Numbered from the stretch's first letter, positions 34,861 to 46,565 are shown. The stretch is 64,000 bases of DNA from Photobacterium aquae (GCF_001029445.1 NZ_LDOT01000004.1:35774-99773); one strand, 5' to 3'. Notes: a model not told the origin generated them from the letters alone. Numbers and translations: made by a program.

Positions 34861-35793
34861 ATGACAGATTCCCCGATCCGTATCGCCACCCGCAAAAGCC
34901 CGTTGGCCATGTGGCAAGCCGAATTCGTAAAAGACGCCCTTGAACAGGCCCATCCCGGCATCGTTGTCGAACTGGTACCTATGGTCACCAAAGGCGATAT
35001 CATCTTGGATACCCCACTGGCCAAGGTCGGCGGCAAGGGGCTTTTTGTCAAAGAACTGGAAGTCGCGATGCTTGAAGGCCGCGCCGATATCGCCGTGCAC
35101 TCCATGAAAGACGTACCGGTCGAGTTCCCGGAAGGCCTCGGCCTGGTCACCATCTGCGAGCGCGAAGATCCCCGCGATGCCTTCGTTTCCAACCACTACG
35201 ACAATATCGACGCCCTGCCAGCCGGCGCCGTTGTCGGCACCTCCAGCCTGCGCCGCCAGTGCCAGCTCCGTGCCCAGCGTCCTGATCTCGTTGTCAAAGA
35301 CCTACGCGGCAACGTGAACACCCGCCTGGCCAAACTGGACAACGGCGAATACGACGCCATTATCCTGGCCTGCGCCGGCCTGATGCGCCTGAAAATGGAA
35401 GATCGGATCCGATGTGCCATCGCACCGGAAGTCAGCCTGCCAGCGGTCGGCCAAGGAGCAGTCGGTATCGAATGCCGCCTTGACGATACCCGCGTTCGCG
35501 GCCTGCTTGACGCCCTCAACCATCCAGAAACCGCGACTCGCGTACTTTGCGAGCGAGCCATGAACAATCGCCTGCAAGGCGGCTGCCAAGTACCTATCGG
35601 CAGCTACGCCCTGCTAGACGGCGACCAAATCTGGCTTCGCGCCCTTGTCGGCGAACCTGACGGCAGCAAGATTGTCCGCGGCGAAATCTCCGGCCCGGCA
35701 GCCGATGCCGAGCAGCTGGGAACCGCCCTCGCCGACCAACTGCTGGCCGATGGTGCCAAGACGATTCTGGACACCCTTTACGGCAACGCCTAA
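34861..35793 (+). CDS. hemC: Hydroxymethylbilane synthase (porphobilinogen deaminase)
   Basis: A 310-residue enzyme joining four porphobilinogens into hydroxymethylbilane. The dipyrromethane cofactor is bound by Cys242 in [10 protein letters not shown], the same number as in E. coli. [14 protein letters not shown] and [12 protein letters not shown] are family hallmarks. It is the first gene of hemCDXY; its stop overlaps the hemD start by one base (TAATG). Confidence 0.97.
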   Translation: MTDSPIRIATRKSPLAMWQAEFVKDALEQAHPGIVVELVPMVTKGDIILDTPLAKVGGKGLFVKELEVAMLEGRADIAVHSMKDVPVEFPEGLGLVTICEREDPRDAFVSNHYDNIDALPAGAVVGTSSLRRQCQLRAQRPDLVVKDLRGNVNTRLAKLDNGEYDAIILACAGLMRLKMEDRIRCAIAPEVSLPAVGQGAVGIECRLDDTRVRGLLDALNHPETATRVLCERAMNNRLQGGCQVPIGSYALLDGDQIWLRALVGEPDGSKIVRGEISGPAADAEQLGTALADQLLADGAKTILDTLYGNA

Positions 35794-36548
35794 TGACCAT
35801 ACTGATCACCCGGCCCTCACCGGATGGCGACCAACTCACCCGGCAGCTCAATGCTGCCGGCTACCCGGCCATTGCCCAGCCCCTGCTCGAAATCGCCCCC
35901 GGAAATGGGCTCACAAACCTCCCGCAACAGCTTGAAACACTTAAAAATGGCGATTTCCTGATTGTCGTCAGTGTTAACGCAGCCAACCTAGCGCACAATT
36001 ACTTAATGTCGATAGGTGCCAGCTGGCCAAAAAACGTGCATTATATAGCAGTCGGACAGAAAACCGCCGAGGCGATGAAATGCCATACAGGCCTACCGGT
36101 CCATACCCCGCTCGAGCGCAGCGACAGCGAAGGGCTGCTGGCCCTGCCCGTTCTCAGCAACGTCAACCAATGCCGGGTGCTTATCCTCCGCGGCAACGGC
36201 GGACGGGAATTGATCCGAGAGCAATTGGCCAGCGCGGGCGCCGACGTCAGCTACTGCGAGGCATACCAGCGTTGCTGGCTGCCACTTGATGGTGAGCAGC
36301 TCTGCCAACAATGGCAGCAAGCAGGTGTCGATTCCATCGTCGTGACCAGCGGCGAGCAGTTGGATCGATTAGCCCAGCTGATACCCGACAGCGCAACGGC
36401 TTGGTTTTTCCAATGCAAGCTATTCGTACCAAGCCAGCGAATCGCAAACCAGGCAGCCATGCTTGGTTTCCATTTAATTTCCAATGTGAACAGCGCAGCC
36501 AACGGCCCGCTCTTCACTACCCTAAGCAATAAAGGCACGATGGGATAA
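35793..36548 (+). CDS. hemD: Uroporphyrinogen-III synthase
   Basis: A 251-residue two-lobed enzyme that closes and inverts ring D of hydroxymethylbilane. Sequence conservation is low in this family; ILITRPSPDGDQLTRQL at the start, YIAVGQKTA, ILRGNGGRELIREQLASAGA and IVVTSGEQLDRL are the recognisable segments. It overlaps hemC by one base and is followed by hemX after four bases. Confidence 0.94.
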   Translation: MTILITRPSPDGDQLTRQLNAAGYPAIAQPLLEIAPGNGLTNLPQQLETLKNGDFLIVVSVNAANLAHNYLMSIGASWPKNVHYIAVGQKTAEAMKCHTGLPVHTPLERSDSEGLLALPVLSNVNQCRVLILRGNGGRELIREQLASAGADVSYCEAYQRCWLPLDGEQLCQQWQQAGVDSIVVTSGEQLDRLAQLIPDSATAWFFQCKLFVPSQRIANQAAMLGFHLISNVNSAANGPLFTTLSNKGTMG

Positions 36549-36552
36549 TCGG

Positions 36553-37758
36553 ATGACTGATAAAAAAACCAATAATGAGACGCCTGCAGATAAGCAACAA
36601 TCCGCAGCAACCACGACCTCTGGCAAGCAAGGAAGCGCAAGTGCCAAGCCGCAAGCGCCCGCCTCTGAATCCACACCGAAAAAGCCAGAACAAAACACCC
36701 AAAACGCCGCCGAGCACACCCCTTCCAAACCAACGGAAAAATCCAGTGGCAGCAAAACTGGCGCTATCGCCATTGCCCTTGTTATCGCCCTTGGTGCAGG
36801 CCTCTACTACCATGGCCACCAGCAGACCCTAGCCCAAAATGCCAAGATGGCTGCACTGCAAAAGGAAATCGCAGGCCTCAATACCGCCCTTCAGGCCGCC
36901 CAGCAAAAAACACTCGAACAAGTCAACAGCGATCTCCAGCGCACCGAAGTCTCGATTGAACAGCAAAACAAATCCATTACCGGTCTTCAAATGGCCCTGT
37001 CTGAAATGGAAGGCCGCCGTCCAAACGACTGGCTGCTGGCCGAAGCGGACTACCTAGTCAAAATGGCTGGGCGCAAACTGTGGCTTGAGCATGACACTGC
37101 CAGCGCCACGGTACTGCTTGAATCCGCAGACCACCGCATCGCCGAGCTCAACGATCCGAGCCTGACACCTATCCGTCAGGCCATGCACAGTGATATCACC
37201 GCCCTCAAGGCCGTGGCAAGAATCGACCGTGACGGATTGGTTATGCGCCTGACCAGCCTTCAGCAACAAGTTGCCAAGCTACCGCTTGCCAACGCCTTCC
37301 TACCTGAAGCTGAAGTGGTCGAGCAAAAGGAAATCTCTGGCTCAATCCATGACTGGAAAGCCAACCTGATGACATCGCTAAAGAACTTTGGCGAGCACTT
37401 TGTCACCTACCGCAAGCGTGACGGCAATGTCACCCCGCTTCTGACTCCGCAGCAAGACTTCTACCTGCAGGAAAATATTAAGTCGAAGCTGGAAACGGCC
37501 ATCAAGGCGGTCTACCGTGAGCAAGGCGGCCTATATACCCAATCACTGACCATGGCCAAAGAGTGGGCAGAGCAGTTCTACAACCTTGAAGATCCTGCGG
37601 TACAGAGCTTCATCGCCACCCTCGACAAGCTGACCAAGGAGCCAATCGAAGCGAGCTACCCAAGCAAGCTGGATTCCCAGCCTTTGATCACCGACGCCAT
37701 CAGCGAGCGCCTGCGCCAGCAGGTCAAGCCACTTAACACAGAGGAGACGGCGGCATGA
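36553..37758 (+). CDS. hemX: HemX, membrane-anchored uroporphyrinogen-operon protein
   Basis: A 401-residue protein. The N-terminal 70 residues are Pro/Ser/Thr/Gln-rich, charged and low-complexity. A single transmembrane helix (about 72-90, IAIALVIALGAGLYY) follows, then a coiled coil (about 95-140) and a helical periplasmic domain with WLLAEADYLVKMAGRKLWLEHD. It was once annotated as a uroporphyrinogen methyltransferase, but it lacks the SAM-binding motifs; the role in the heme operon is unclear. It overlaps hemY by four bases. Confidence 0.93.
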   Translation: MTDKKTNNETPADKQQSAATTTSGKQGSASAKPQAPASESTPKKPEQNTQNAAEHTPSKPTEKSSGSKTGAIAIALVIALGAGLYYHGHQQTLAQNAKMAALQKEIAGLNTALQAAQQKTLEQVNSDLQRTEVSIEQQNKSITGLQMALSEMEGRRPNDWLLAEADYLVKMAGRKLWLEHDTASATVLLESADHRIAELNDPSLTPIRQAMHSDITALKAVARIDRDGLVMRLTSLQQQVAKLPLANAFLPEAEVVEQKEISGSIHDWKANLMTSLKNFGEHFVTYRKRDGNVTPLLTPQQDFYLQENIKSKLETAIKAVYREQGGLYTQSLTMAKEWAEQFYNLEDPAVQSFIATLDKLTKEPIEASYPSKLDSQPLITDAISERLRQQVKPLNTEETAA

Positions 37759-38942
37759 TCCGACTTCTACTGCTGGTTGCCGCGCTGATTGCCGGCATCG
37801 TGGCTGGCCCGATGCTGGCCGGCAACCAAGGCTATGTCCTCATTTCGGCAGCCAACCAAACCTTGGAAATGAGCCTAACCACACTTATTTTGCTCATCAT
37901 CGTGTTGTTCGGCGTGTTCTTCCTGCTCGAAACCCTGCTCAAGTGGCTGCTATCCCTAAGCAGCACGACCCGTGGCTGGTTCTCTGGCCGCAAGGCCCGC
38001 AAGGCACGTGCTCAGACCTCTCTCGGCCTACTGCGTGTTATTGAAGGCGACTGGAAACAAGCTGAGAAGCTGGTTGTGAAATCAGCCAAGCACAGCGACA
38101 GCCCGGTACTGAACTACCTTGCCGCCGCAGAAGCCGCACAGGGAATGGGCAATGCAAGCCAGCGGGACGAGTACCTCAAGCTGGCCGCAGACACCGACGG
38201 CCAAAGCCTAGCGGTTGCATTGACCCGAGCCAAGCTCCAATACCAACAGCAGCAGTACGAGCAGGCTATCGCCACCCTTCAGGGGATCAAGCAAGACCAC
38301 AGCCGCAACCCGGTTCTACTGGGCCTGCTCAAGGACAGCTACCTCAAGCTGGAAGACTGGAAACCGCTGCTGGCTATCTTGCCTCAGCTTGAAAAGGCCG
38401 GTGTCGTCACCGCCGAAGAGAGCGCCGAGCTGGCCATCAAGGCCGAGTGTGGCATCATGCAGCACCTTGCCAAGCAGCACGGCAGCGAAGGGCTAATGGG
38501 CCACTGGAACAGCCTTGGCCGCAAGACCAAGCAACAGCCAGCGCTTATTGCCTGCTTCGTCAAGCTGATGAGCGAGCACAATGCCGACAGCGAGGCTTAT
38601 ACCGTACTGCGCGACGCCATCAAGAAGAGCAACGACGAGTCGCTCATTGCGCTCGTACCACAGCTGAAACTGGCTGATAGCCATCCAGCTATCGTCAAGC
38701 TGCAGGATCTACTGCGTTATGACAGCAGCAACCCGAGCACCCACAGCGCCCTGGGCCAGCTACTGATGCGCGAAGGCAAGTTCGACGAAGCCAAGGCACA
38801 TTTCGAAAAAGCCATCGCCCTGCGCCCAGACGTCAGTGACTACAGCTACCTCGTCGAGGTCCTTGACCAACTCAAGGATCCAAAAGGTGCAGCCGAGGCT
38901 TCGCGCCAGGCATTGACGCTCGCACTACCGGCTAGAAGCTGA
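37755..38942 (+). CDS. hemY: HemY, TPR membrane protein of the heme operon
   Basis: A 395-residue inner-membrane protein with two N-terminal helices (about 2-22 and 40-65) and a cytoplasmic or periplasmic TPR domain (ALGQLLMREGKFDEAKAHFEKAIALRP near 325-355). It is not the oxidase called HemY in Gram-positives. In E. coli it is reported to influence heme synthesis and is conserved downstream of hemX. It is the last gene of the operon, followed by a terminator. Confidence 0.94.
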   Translation: MIRLLLLVAALIAGIVAGPMLAGNQGYVLISAANQTLEMSLTTLILLIIVLFGVFFLLETLLKWLLSLSSTTRGWFSGRKARKARAQTSLGLLRVIEGDWKQAEKLVVKSAKHSDSPVLNYLAAAEAAQGMGNASQRDEYLKLAADTDGQSLAVALTRAKLQYQQQQYEQAIATLQGIKQDHSRNPVLLGLLKDSYLKLEDWKPLLAILPQLEKAGVVTAEESAELAIKAECGIMQHLAKQHGSEGLMGHWNSLGRKTKQQPALIACFVKLMSEHNADSEAYTVLRDAIKKSNDESLIALVPQLKLADSHPAIVKLQDLLRYDSSNPSTHSALGQLLMREGKFDEAKAHFEKAIALRPDVSDYSYLVEVLDQLKDPKGAAEASRQALTLALPARS

Positions 38943-38970
38943 ACCGAAGTCACAATAATACCCCGATAAC

Positions 38971-38997
38971 AAAAAGCACCCTTATGGGTGCTTTTTT
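38971..38997 (+). terminator. Terminator of the hemCDXY operon
   Basis: AAGCACCC-TTAT-GGGTGCTT is followed by TTTTAT, 30 bases after the hemY stop. Confidence 0.9.
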
Positions 38998-39149
38998 ATG
39001 TCAGAAAACAATAATTTATATTTCTGAAATCCTACAATTGTTTCCACCTGTTAACAGCAGTTTCAGCGTGTTATCACCCCATTGCTAGCACTATGTAAAA
39101 ACGATTCAATAGCCATTCATCTTGCTCAACAACAAATGGATAACTAACT

Positions 39150-39239
39150 ATGGATATGCTTCCTTGGTTAATCGTTTCAGGGATTATTGTTTCGGTGATC
39201 ACCTGCCTGATGACTGCAGTACTGATCAAAGAGTCGTAA
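39150..39239 (+). CDS. Putative 29-residue single-span membrane peptide
   Basis: ATG at 39150 to TAA at 39239. Nearly the whole peptide is one hydrophobic helix (about residues 4-25, LPWLIVSGIIVSVITCLMTA) ending in a charged KES tail. A terminator follows seven bases later, and the hemY terminator lies upstream, so it would be its own small transcript. Against it: no strong ribosome site (only GGA ten bases upstream) and no family I recognise. Codon phase and the tidy helix favour a real gene, but this is a prediction. Confidence 0.5.
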   Translation: MDMLPWLIVSGIIVSVITCLMTAVLIKES

Positions 39240-39246
39240 ATAAACA

Positions 39247-39277
39247 TAAAAAAACCTCCGGCTCGGAGGTTTTTTTA
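39247..39277. terminator. Bidirectional terminator
   Basis: AAACCTCC-GGCTC-GGAGGTTT is flanked by A and T tracts. It ends the small plus-strand transcript and may also end the minus-strand gene at 39301-39690. Confidence 0.9.
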
Positions 39278-39300
39278 TCGCTCTCTACACAGAGACTACA

Positions 39301-39690
39301 TTACGATGACTGCAGTGATTCCCTGACCTTATCCAGCACCTTGTCATAACGCCGGGCCGCCTTCATGGCCTGCTTTAGCCGCTTGGCCTTCTTCTTGGCA
39401 AGCTTCTTGAGACTCTTCATCTGCTTGGCCTGCTTTTTGCCCGATACCTTATCCTTTTCCAAGGCGGCAGGTTCACGCTGAGGCACATCCTCGCCCAGCA
39501 CCGGCAACGTCACCTCGTCGGTACGCTTATCCATCTTCTTGATTGCCAGAGGCTTGCACAAGTGCCCCTTGTCACTGGCTGCGCGGGCGCAGCTCGTACA
39601 GACATACTTAGGGGTCCCTATGATCTGGCATATCTGCGGAAACCTCTCGGCAATTTCCGCACTTCGGTATTTGCACAGTGACTTAGCCAT
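39301..39690 (-). CDS. Cys-rich, Lys-rich hypothetical protein
   Basis: A 129-residue protein of unknown function. The N-terminal 45 residues contain five Cys (6, 21, 30, 33, 44, including CTSC), suggesting a metal-binding knuckle. The C-terminal half is very basic (KKLAKKKAKRLKQAMKAARR), consistent with RNA or DNA binding. ATG at 39690; ends close to a shared terminator. It is not translationally coupled to rsmJ, which is 123 bases upstream on the same strand. Vibrionaceae carry similar small proteins near here, but I cannot name the family. Confidence 0.7.
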   Translation of the reverse strand: MAKSLCKYRSAEIAERFPQICQIIGTPKYVCTSCARAASDKGHLCKPLAIKKMDKRTDEVTLPVLGEDVPQREPAALEKDKVSGKKQAKQMKSLKKLAKKKAKRLKQAMKAARRYDKVLDKVRESLQSS

Positions 39691-39813
39691 GCTTCCTCCT
39701 GTTGGTTCCGGTCGTCACAGGGCTGACTCCACAACGCCGGATCATTCTTATGTACCAACAATATAACCCCAAGCAGCCTCATTGTGCGCGTTAATCCGAA
39801 CCGGGGCCGGCGG

Positions 39814-40584
39814 CTACTTCATCGCCGCCTTAACGTAGACATCAAAACGGTTTTTCTTGGTCTCGATAGCCATCGCCGGGGCTTGCTCTGCCAATGGCTC
39901 GGCATAGTCGGGACGCTTAACCACCACCCGCTTGGTCGCCAGTGCCAACGCTGGAGCCAGCAGGCTGTCTGCATCATCGTCAGCCCCCACGAGACTCTGG
40001 AATACCCGCATCTCCTTCTTCACCAGCGCCGACTTCTTCTTGTGCGGGTACATCGGATCAAGATAAACCACATCAGGGGCCTCGAAGTCCGGGTCGGCTG
40101 CCAGTTGCGACAGGGCATCATGACTCGATGCATGGATCAGGCTCAGGCGCTCGCTGACCCAACCGCCGATTTCCGAATCGGCCTTGGCACGAGCCAAGCC
40201 GTCATCGAGCAACGCCGCCACCACAGGATGACGCTCAACCATTTGAACCCGGCATCCCAGCGAAGCCAAAACAAAGGCATCTCGGCCCAAGCCAGCGGTA
40301 CCGTCCACCACTCGAGGACTGACACCGCCCTTGAGGCCAACCGCCTTGGCGATCGACTGACCACGGCCGCCACCGAATTTACGGCGATGGGCCGCAGCCC
40401 CGCCAGCCAGGTCAACATACACCGCACCCAACTTTGGCTCATCGCGCTTGTGCAGCTCAAGACGCTCGTCTGTCAGCACCAACGCAAACAGACTATCGGG
40501 ATCATGGTGCAACCCCCAGCGCTCGGCGAGTAAGTCGAGTTCTGGCTGACGTTCAGGCTGGTGACAAAGTAAAGCTATCTGCAC
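39814..40584 (-). CDS. rsmJ: 16S rRNA m2G1516 methyltransferase RsmJ
   Basis: A 256-residue class I methyltransferase that modifies G1516 of 16S rRNA. Motif I is [19 protein letters not shown], and the catalytic [18 protein letters not shown] motif characteristic of RsmJ is intact. The start [25 protein letters not shown] fits. It is preceded on the same strand by the GGDEF-EAL gene, 59 bases away. Confidence 0.95.
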   Translation of the reverse strand: MQIALLCHQPERQPELDLLAERWGLHHDPDSLFALVLTDERLELHKRDEPKLGAVYVDLAGGAAAHRRKFGGGRGQSIAKAVGLKGGVSPRVVDGTAGLGRDAFVLASLGCRVQMVERHPVVAALLDDGLARAKADSEIGGWVSERLSLIHASSHDALSQLAADPDFEAPDVVYLDPMYPHKKKSALVKKEMRVFQSLVGADDDADSLLAPALALATKRVVVKRPDYAEPLAEQAPAMAIETKKNRFDVYVKAAMK

Positions 40585-40643
40585 GGGGTTCTCCGGTAAA
40601 TAAGGGAGGCCCCGGCATATCCGCCAAGGCCAATTGGCGAGGA

Positions 40644-43600
40644 TTATACCACCTCCGCCCGGTTGCTCAATTGAGCAACCAATTCGGCCAACGGCTGCGG
40701 CTGGCCGAACAGGTAGCCCTGGGCGTAATCCACCCCAAGGGCCTCGAGGCGAGCTAGGATTTGCGGGGTCTCGACAAACTCGGCAACGGTTTGCTTGCCC
40801 ATGGTCTTGGCCAGTTCGTTGATGGCCTTGACCATGGCCAGATCCATTTCATCGTCATTGATATCCCGGACAAACATGCCGTCAATCTTGATGATATCCA
40901 CCGGCAGGCGCTTGAGATAACCGAATGACGACAGTCCCGAGCCAAAGTCATCCAACGAAATCACGCACCCCAGCGCCTTTAGCCGAGTACAAAGGCGGAT
41001 TGCCTCGCTCATATTGCCAATGGCTGCCGTCTCGGTAATTTCGAGGCAAAGCTTGTGGGTCGGCAACCCGGAAGAACGTATCTTGTCCATCAAGAAGTGG
41101 ACAAAATCCCGATCCCCCATCGACTGCCCCGAAAGGTTAATGGCACACATATCCAAGGCCTCGACCGCATCGGGGTTGGCCACCAGCCAATCAAACACTT
41201 CGCTCACCACATAACGATCGATCCGGTGGGCAAGGTTATAGCGTTCGGCCGCCGGCATAAACACACCGGGAGAGACTAACTCTCCACTATCATCATAGAT
41301 CCTCATCAGGATCTCGTAATGATGGCCGCGGCCAGCCTCCGGGTTAATAGGAACGATCTGCTGGGCATACATAACCACCCTGTGCTCAGCCAAGGCTCGT
41401 CGAATCAAGCTAACCCACTCCATTTCCCGCTGGCGACGGCGAAGCTCCTCGTCATCCGGCCGGTAGAGGTGGAGCCTGTTCCGCCCTTCGTCCTTGGCGG
41501 CATAGCAGGCGGTATCGGCCTGGGCATGGACTTGCTGGGATGAACCTGCCGTCCCGTCAATCATCCGCAGGCCTATCGATGCACCCAAACTAAAACGGGT
41601 GCTCTGCCAGTAAAACTCAGCAACCTCGAGGGTTTTGAGGATCCGGCGACCAAACGCAATCGCATCGTTGAGGTTGCTGTGGTGAAGAATCACTGCGAAC
41701 TCATCACCGCCAAGACGGGCCAGCACGGCCTCCTCTGGGGTCAGATCCTTCAGGAGCTGAGCGACTTGCTTGAGCGCCTCGTCACCCGCCTCATGGCCGG
41801 CGGTATCGTTGATCACCTTGAACTGGTCCAGGTCAATATAGAACATGGCATGCAGGGCCTGCTGATCGCGGGACTCCTGCAACGCTGTCTCCAGCGCATG
41901 TTCAAAATGATTTCGGTTGTAGAGATCCGTCAGGTAATCATGGCGCGCCTGATAGGCCAGCTGCTCCTCGAGCTCACGGGTCGAGGTAATATCTTCGCCA
42001 ACAACCAGCAGATGCTGACGCCCCTGTGATTGGCGAATGGTTTCACGGATCCAGACCCGACGGCCATCCGCACAACAATAACGCAGCTGACGACGCCATA
42101 CCCGAGGACCAACCCCCTCCCGTGTCGAGGTAATATACTGCTGCGGCATTGGCGTATCACCGTCATAGAAACGCGTCACCTTATGGCCAAGCAACTCACG
42201 CTTGCTATACCCCAGCAAATCCGCAGCAAACTGATTGACCGACTGGATTCTGGAGAGGCGATCCACCGTCAGCAACATCACGGGCTGCTGCTCATAGAGC
42301 AGGCGGTAGCTGATCTCCCGCTCGCGTAGGGTCTCTTCCATCTGGCGCCGGGTTGTCACGTCGCGGGCCTCGAACAACAGTTGGGGCTCACCGGCCTCAT
42401 CGGCGGGCAACCGCTTCACCACAATATCTAAGACGCGAGTCCCGTCATCCTGACTCTGGATCTCCAGCTCCAGCCGGACAGGCTGATCAATACCCGCCGT
42501 CGCAAACGCGTCCTTGAGCGACTCCGATGCCGGTACCGGCCAGCAATACCACTGCCACAGCGGCTGATCATATTTCAGGACGGAGCGACCAACCAAATCC
42601 TGCATCGTCAAGTTGGCCGATACCAGCAGCCCCTCGCTATCAAGGATACCGATGTACTGGAAACTCTGGTCAAATACCCCGGCAAACAGTGCTCGACTCT
42701 GGCGCAGGCGCTGTTCGCCCTTACGCAAACGACGAATAATCATCATCAACAACATAATCACCCCTCCCATCACGGCCAGGGTAATAGCCAGCACCTTGAT
42801 CTCACGCTGGTAGCGATGGAGCCAAGATTGCGGTTCATTGACCACCAGCATGTCGATGTTGGATGCCTTGAGATGCCAGCGCTTCATCACTGGGTAGTTG
42901 AAAATGGCCTGTCCATGATTATGAACAAAGGCTGGGAATTCGGTGATCTCGCCATTGACCAGCTTGACCAGTTGCTGCCCGGCCAACTGCCCTTTGTCAA
43001 AGCCGCTGGTCATCACCCCGCCTGCCACGCCGTTTTCAAGCAAATAGCGGTAGGACGCATAGACCGGGGCGGCCGCCGTCTGGGTCAGGCGGTTTAGGAA
43101 GTCATCGCTAGACATGTACTGCCCGCTACCGTCAAGGTAGTAGCTAAGGTAGATAATGGCCGACTTAGGGGGGAGCTTTGCCATCTGCTCGAACACCCGC
43201 TCGAACGACTGCGTCCCGACCCGGCTAACCGCCAAGTCAAGAAAGTTGATCGACATGAACTCGCGCATACTCTTCCACAGCGCCCGTCCCGTCACGGTAT
43301 TGTCGGCAATCACATACACCCGTTCGAGATCCGGCATAACCGACAGAGCCAGCGAGATATTGTCGGATGGATCGGTTTGCTCCAACACCCCGACCACATT
43401 CTTGAGGTTCTTGTGCCGGTCAGGCGAATAGTCGTTGATCCCGAGCAGCACCACCGGTGTCTCGCCGACCTCATCGCCAAGCTGGTTGAGCAGCCACAGG
43501 GCGTTGTCATCAACCACGACAATATAGCGGTAGTGCTCACGCGCCAACTTGGTACGGTAGAGATCCAGCAGCTCGGCAAGATAGTCGGGGGACTGGTAGC

Positions 43601-43784
43601 GTTTGCTGTCGAGGTAATTGACATGCAGCGGGATCCCATACGGCTTCGTCGCCGATTCGAGGCCGGACTGGATCGCCTTGGTCCACCGCATCCCCTGATG
43701 GTAGGAGTGGATCACCAGCGTGTCGTTGAGACTGGCAGCCGCAGGCATCAACCAACAACAAAACAACAAAGCAATAAAACGCAT
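40644..43784 (-). CDS. Periplasmic-sensor PAS-GGDEF-EAL cyclic-di-GMP protein
   Basis: A 1046-residue signalling protein. A signal peptide (1-18) is followed by a periplasmic ABC-type substrate-binding-like sensor (about 19-325, [20 protein letters not shown]), a transmembrane helix (about 330-352) and two PAS modules (about 365-600). GGDEF follows, with intact RLGGDEF near residue 694. The EAL domain has the signature as EILMR near 824, but all other catalytic residues remain (NLSGQ, EITE, DDFGSG, IKIDG, AEFVE, GYLFGQP). It may both make and degrade c-di-GMP. The ligand is unknown. Confidence 0.92.
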   Translation of the reverse strand: MRFIALLFCCWLMPAAASLNDTLVIHSYHQGMRWTKAIQSGLESATKPYGIPLHVNYLDSKRYQSPDYLAELLDLYRTKLAREHYRYIVVVDDNALWLLNQLGDEVGETPVVLLGINDYSPDRHKNLKNVVGVLEQTDPSDNISLALSVMPDLERVYVIADNTVTGRALWKSMREFMSINFLDLAVSRVGTQSFERVFEQMAKLPPKSAIIYLSYYLDGSGQYMSSDDFLNRLTQTAAAPVYASYRYLLENGVAGGVMTSGFDKGQLAGQQLVKLVNGEITEFPAFVHNHGQAIFNYPVMKRWHLKASNIDMLVVNEPQSWLHRYQREIKVLAITLAVMGGVIMLLMMIIRRLRKGEQRLRQSRALFAGVFDQSFQYIGILDSEGLLVSANLTMQDLVGRSVLKYDQPLWQWYCWPVPASESLKDAFATAGIDQPVRLELEIQSQDDGTRVLDIVVKRLPADEAGEPQLLFEARDVTTRRQMEETLREREISYRLLYEQQPVMLLTVDRLSRIQSVNQFAADLLGYSKRELLGHKVTRFYDGDTPMPQQYITSTREGVGPRVWRRQLRYCCADGRRVWIRETIRQSQGRQHLLVVGEDITSTRELEEQLAYQARHDYLTDLYNRNHFEHALETALQESRDQQALHAMFYIDLDQFKVINDTAGHEAGDEALKQVAQLLKDLTPEEAVLARLGGDEFAVILHHSNLNDAIAFGRRILKTLEVAEFYWQSTRFSLGASIGLRMIDGTAGSSQQVHAQADTACYAAKDEGRNRLHLYRPDDEELRRRQREMEWVSLIRRALAEHRVVMYAQQIVPINPEAGRGHHYEILMRIYDDSGELVSPGVFMPAAERYNLAHRIDRYVVSEVFDWLVANPDAVEALDMCAINLSGQSMGDRDFVHFLMDKIRSSGLPTHKLCLEITETAAIGNMSEAIRLCTRLKALGCVISLDDFGSGLSSFGYLKRLPVDIIKIDGMFVRDINDDEMDLAMVKAINELAKTMGKQTVAEFVETPQILARLEALGVDYAQGYLFGQPQPLAELVAQLSNRAEVV

Positions 43785-44089
43785 CTTCCTGATAGTCCTA
43801 AACCAAAACGACGGGTAGATACCGGTCCCCCGCGGGGCCTAGCCCTACGGCACCGATATTGTTCGATATAATTGAAGGAGTTACGAGACGACAGTATATA
43901 CCCAAGTGATCTCAAGATGTATGATTCCGGATGGGTATAGCACATCAGGTTCATTGGATACACATATCGTCGTGACGACCATATCTGCCCCCGCACCATG
44001 GTAAGAAATCCGCTGAATCTCACCGCCACGCCCTGAAGTGCCGGGGGTAAGATGATGAACACTATGGAATAAACCAAGGACAGCCACAC
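43785..44089. other. Intergenic region between the GGDEF-EAL gene and asnC
   Basis: 305 bases without a supported gene. They must hold the divergent promoters. A segment at 43899-43940 starts TATACCCAAGTGATCTCAAG and ends GGGTATA, so the ends can pair; it resembles dispersed intergenic elements I associate with Vibrionaceae, but no second copy occurs in this window. Confidence 0.35.
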
Positions 44090-44551
44090 ATGACAACTAC
44101 GCTGCGTATCGACGATCTCGACCGCGAGATCCTCAACACCCTAATGAATGACGCCCGCACCCCTTATGCCGAAATGGCCAAGCGCTTCAATGTCAGCCCA
44201 GCCACTGTCCATGTCCGGGTGGAAAAAATGCGGGCAGCCAATATCATCACCGGCACAGAAGTGGTGATCAATCCCAAATTGCTCGGCTATGACGTCTGCT
44301 GCTTTATCGGCATCAACCTCAATGCGGCACGCGACTACCATTCGGCACTGACCAAGCTCAACGAACTCGAAGAGGTCGTCGAGGCCTACTACACCACCGG
44401 GGCCTACAACATCTTCGTCAAGCTGATGTGCAAATCCATCGAGGAGCTGCAGTACGTCCTGATCGACAAACTCCAGGCCATCGACGAGGTCCAGTCGACC
44501 GAAACCCTGATCTCGCTGCAAAACCCTATCAACCGCAACGTCAAACCATAA
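44090..44551 (+). CDS. asnC: Lrp/AsnC-family regulator AsnC
   Basis: A 153-residue Lrp-family regulator, the length of E. coli AsnC. The N-terminal helix-turn-helix (LDREILNTLMNDARTPYAEMAKRFNVSPATVHVRVEKM) is followed by a RAM ligand domain (AYYTTGAYNIFVKLMC). E. coli AsnC activates asnA and binds asparagine. Here asnA is not adjacent; the neighbours are hemB and the GGDEF-EAL gene. The full-length resemblance to AsnC is strong, so the name is used. Confidence 0.9.
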   Translation: MTTTLRIDDLDREILNTLMNDARTPYAEMAKRFNVSPATVHVRVEKMRAANIITGTEVVINPKLLGYDVCCFIGINLNAARDYHSALTKLNELEEVVEAYYTTGAYNIFVKLMCKSIEELQYVLIDKLQAIDEVQSTETLISLQNPINRNVKP

Positions 44552-44554
44552 AGC

Positions 44555-44581
44555 AAAACGGGAGCCGAAGCTCCCGTTTAA
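44555..44581. terminator. Terminator between asnC and hemB
   Basis: ACGGGAGC-CGAA-GCTCCCGT is followed by TTAA on plus, with AAAACG flanking for the minus strand (TTTTGC). Convergent genes on both sides. Confidence 0.8.
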
Positions 44582-44599
44582 CATCAAGCACAGCCAGCG

Positions 44600-45685
<1,086 letters not shown>

Positions 45686-45699
45686 TCATACCACTCCCG

Positions 45700-46494
45700 T
45701 CAGGCTACAGGGTGCGCGATTTTAAAAAATGCCTGACTCGTTGAGGTCGCATTGCCCATCACGACCTCTGCTGACTGGCCACGGCAGTGGGCAATCACAG
45801 TCGCAATATGGGGTAGGTACATCGGCTCATTACGGCTCGACTTGGGCTTAGGACGGTAATCGCGAGGCAACAAATAGGGGCTATCTGTCTCGATCATCAA
45901 GCGATTGTCTGGAATATGACGGACAATATCACGCAACTCTGTACCGCGCCGCTCGTCACACACCCACCCCGTGATCCCGATATGCAAATCGAGATCAAGG
46001 CAATCGCGCAGCTCGGCCTCGCTACCGGTGAAACAGTGCAGGACAGCCGCCGGCAGTTTGTCACGCCAAGGCTTGAGAATGGCAAGGAAACGCTCGTGGG
46101 CATCACGGCAGTGCATGAAAACCGGCATTTTCAGCTCGGCTGCCAGTGCGAGCTGGGCCTCAAAGACCGCTTCTTGCTGCGGGCGGGGCGAGAAATCGCG
46201 ATTGAAATCCAGACCGCACTCACCGATTGCCACCACTTCCGGGGCCGCGGCCAGCGCACGCAAAGCAGGCAGGGACAGATCATCAACCGTTTTGGCGTCA
46301 TGGGGGTGCACGCCCGCGGTACTGAAACAATAGCCCGGCCAGCGGCGGGCCAACTCGAGGGCCTCCCGGCTCTCTTCGATGCTGGTGCCGGTGATCACTA
46401 TACCGCCGACGCCAACCTCGCGAGCCCGGGCGACAACGTCATCGCGATCCTTGTCAAACCGGCTGTTGGTCAAGTTAACCCCGATATCAATCAT
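45700..46494 (-). CDS. tatD: TatD-family metal-dependent DNase
   Basis: A 264-residue TIM-barrel hydrolase. The first strand reads [20 protein letters not shown], the version typical of TatD proper. Metal ligands follow: [35 protein letters not shown] and [10 protein letters not shown]. coli TatD is a 3'-5' exonuclease used in DNA repair. It lies between the peptide transporter operon and hemB; no tat genes are adjacent. Confidence 0.93.
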   Translation of the reverse strand: MIDIGVNLTNSRFDKDRDDVVARAREVGVGGIVITGTSIEESREALELARRWPGYCFSTAGVHPHDAKTVDDLSLPALRALAAAPEVVAIGECGLDFNRDFSPRPQQEAVFEAQLALAAELKMPVFMHCRDAHERFLAILKPWRDKLPAAVLHCFTGSEAELRDCLDLDLHIGITGWVCDERRGTELRDIVRHIPDNRLMIETDSPYLLPRDYRPKPKSSRNEPMYLPHIATVIAHCRGQSAEVVMGNATSTSQAFFKIAHPVA

Positions 46495-46565
46495 TGCAGT
46501 GCCTCTTAGTCAGAATTGTCCACCACAAGGTAATGAAATCGGGGCTATTTGGCTAGCGCGACCAC

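Noticed and set aside
36553..37758. Uroporphyrinogen-III C-methyltransferase name for HemX
   Set aside because: The protein has no SAM-binding motif and is a membrane-anchored coiled-coil protein.
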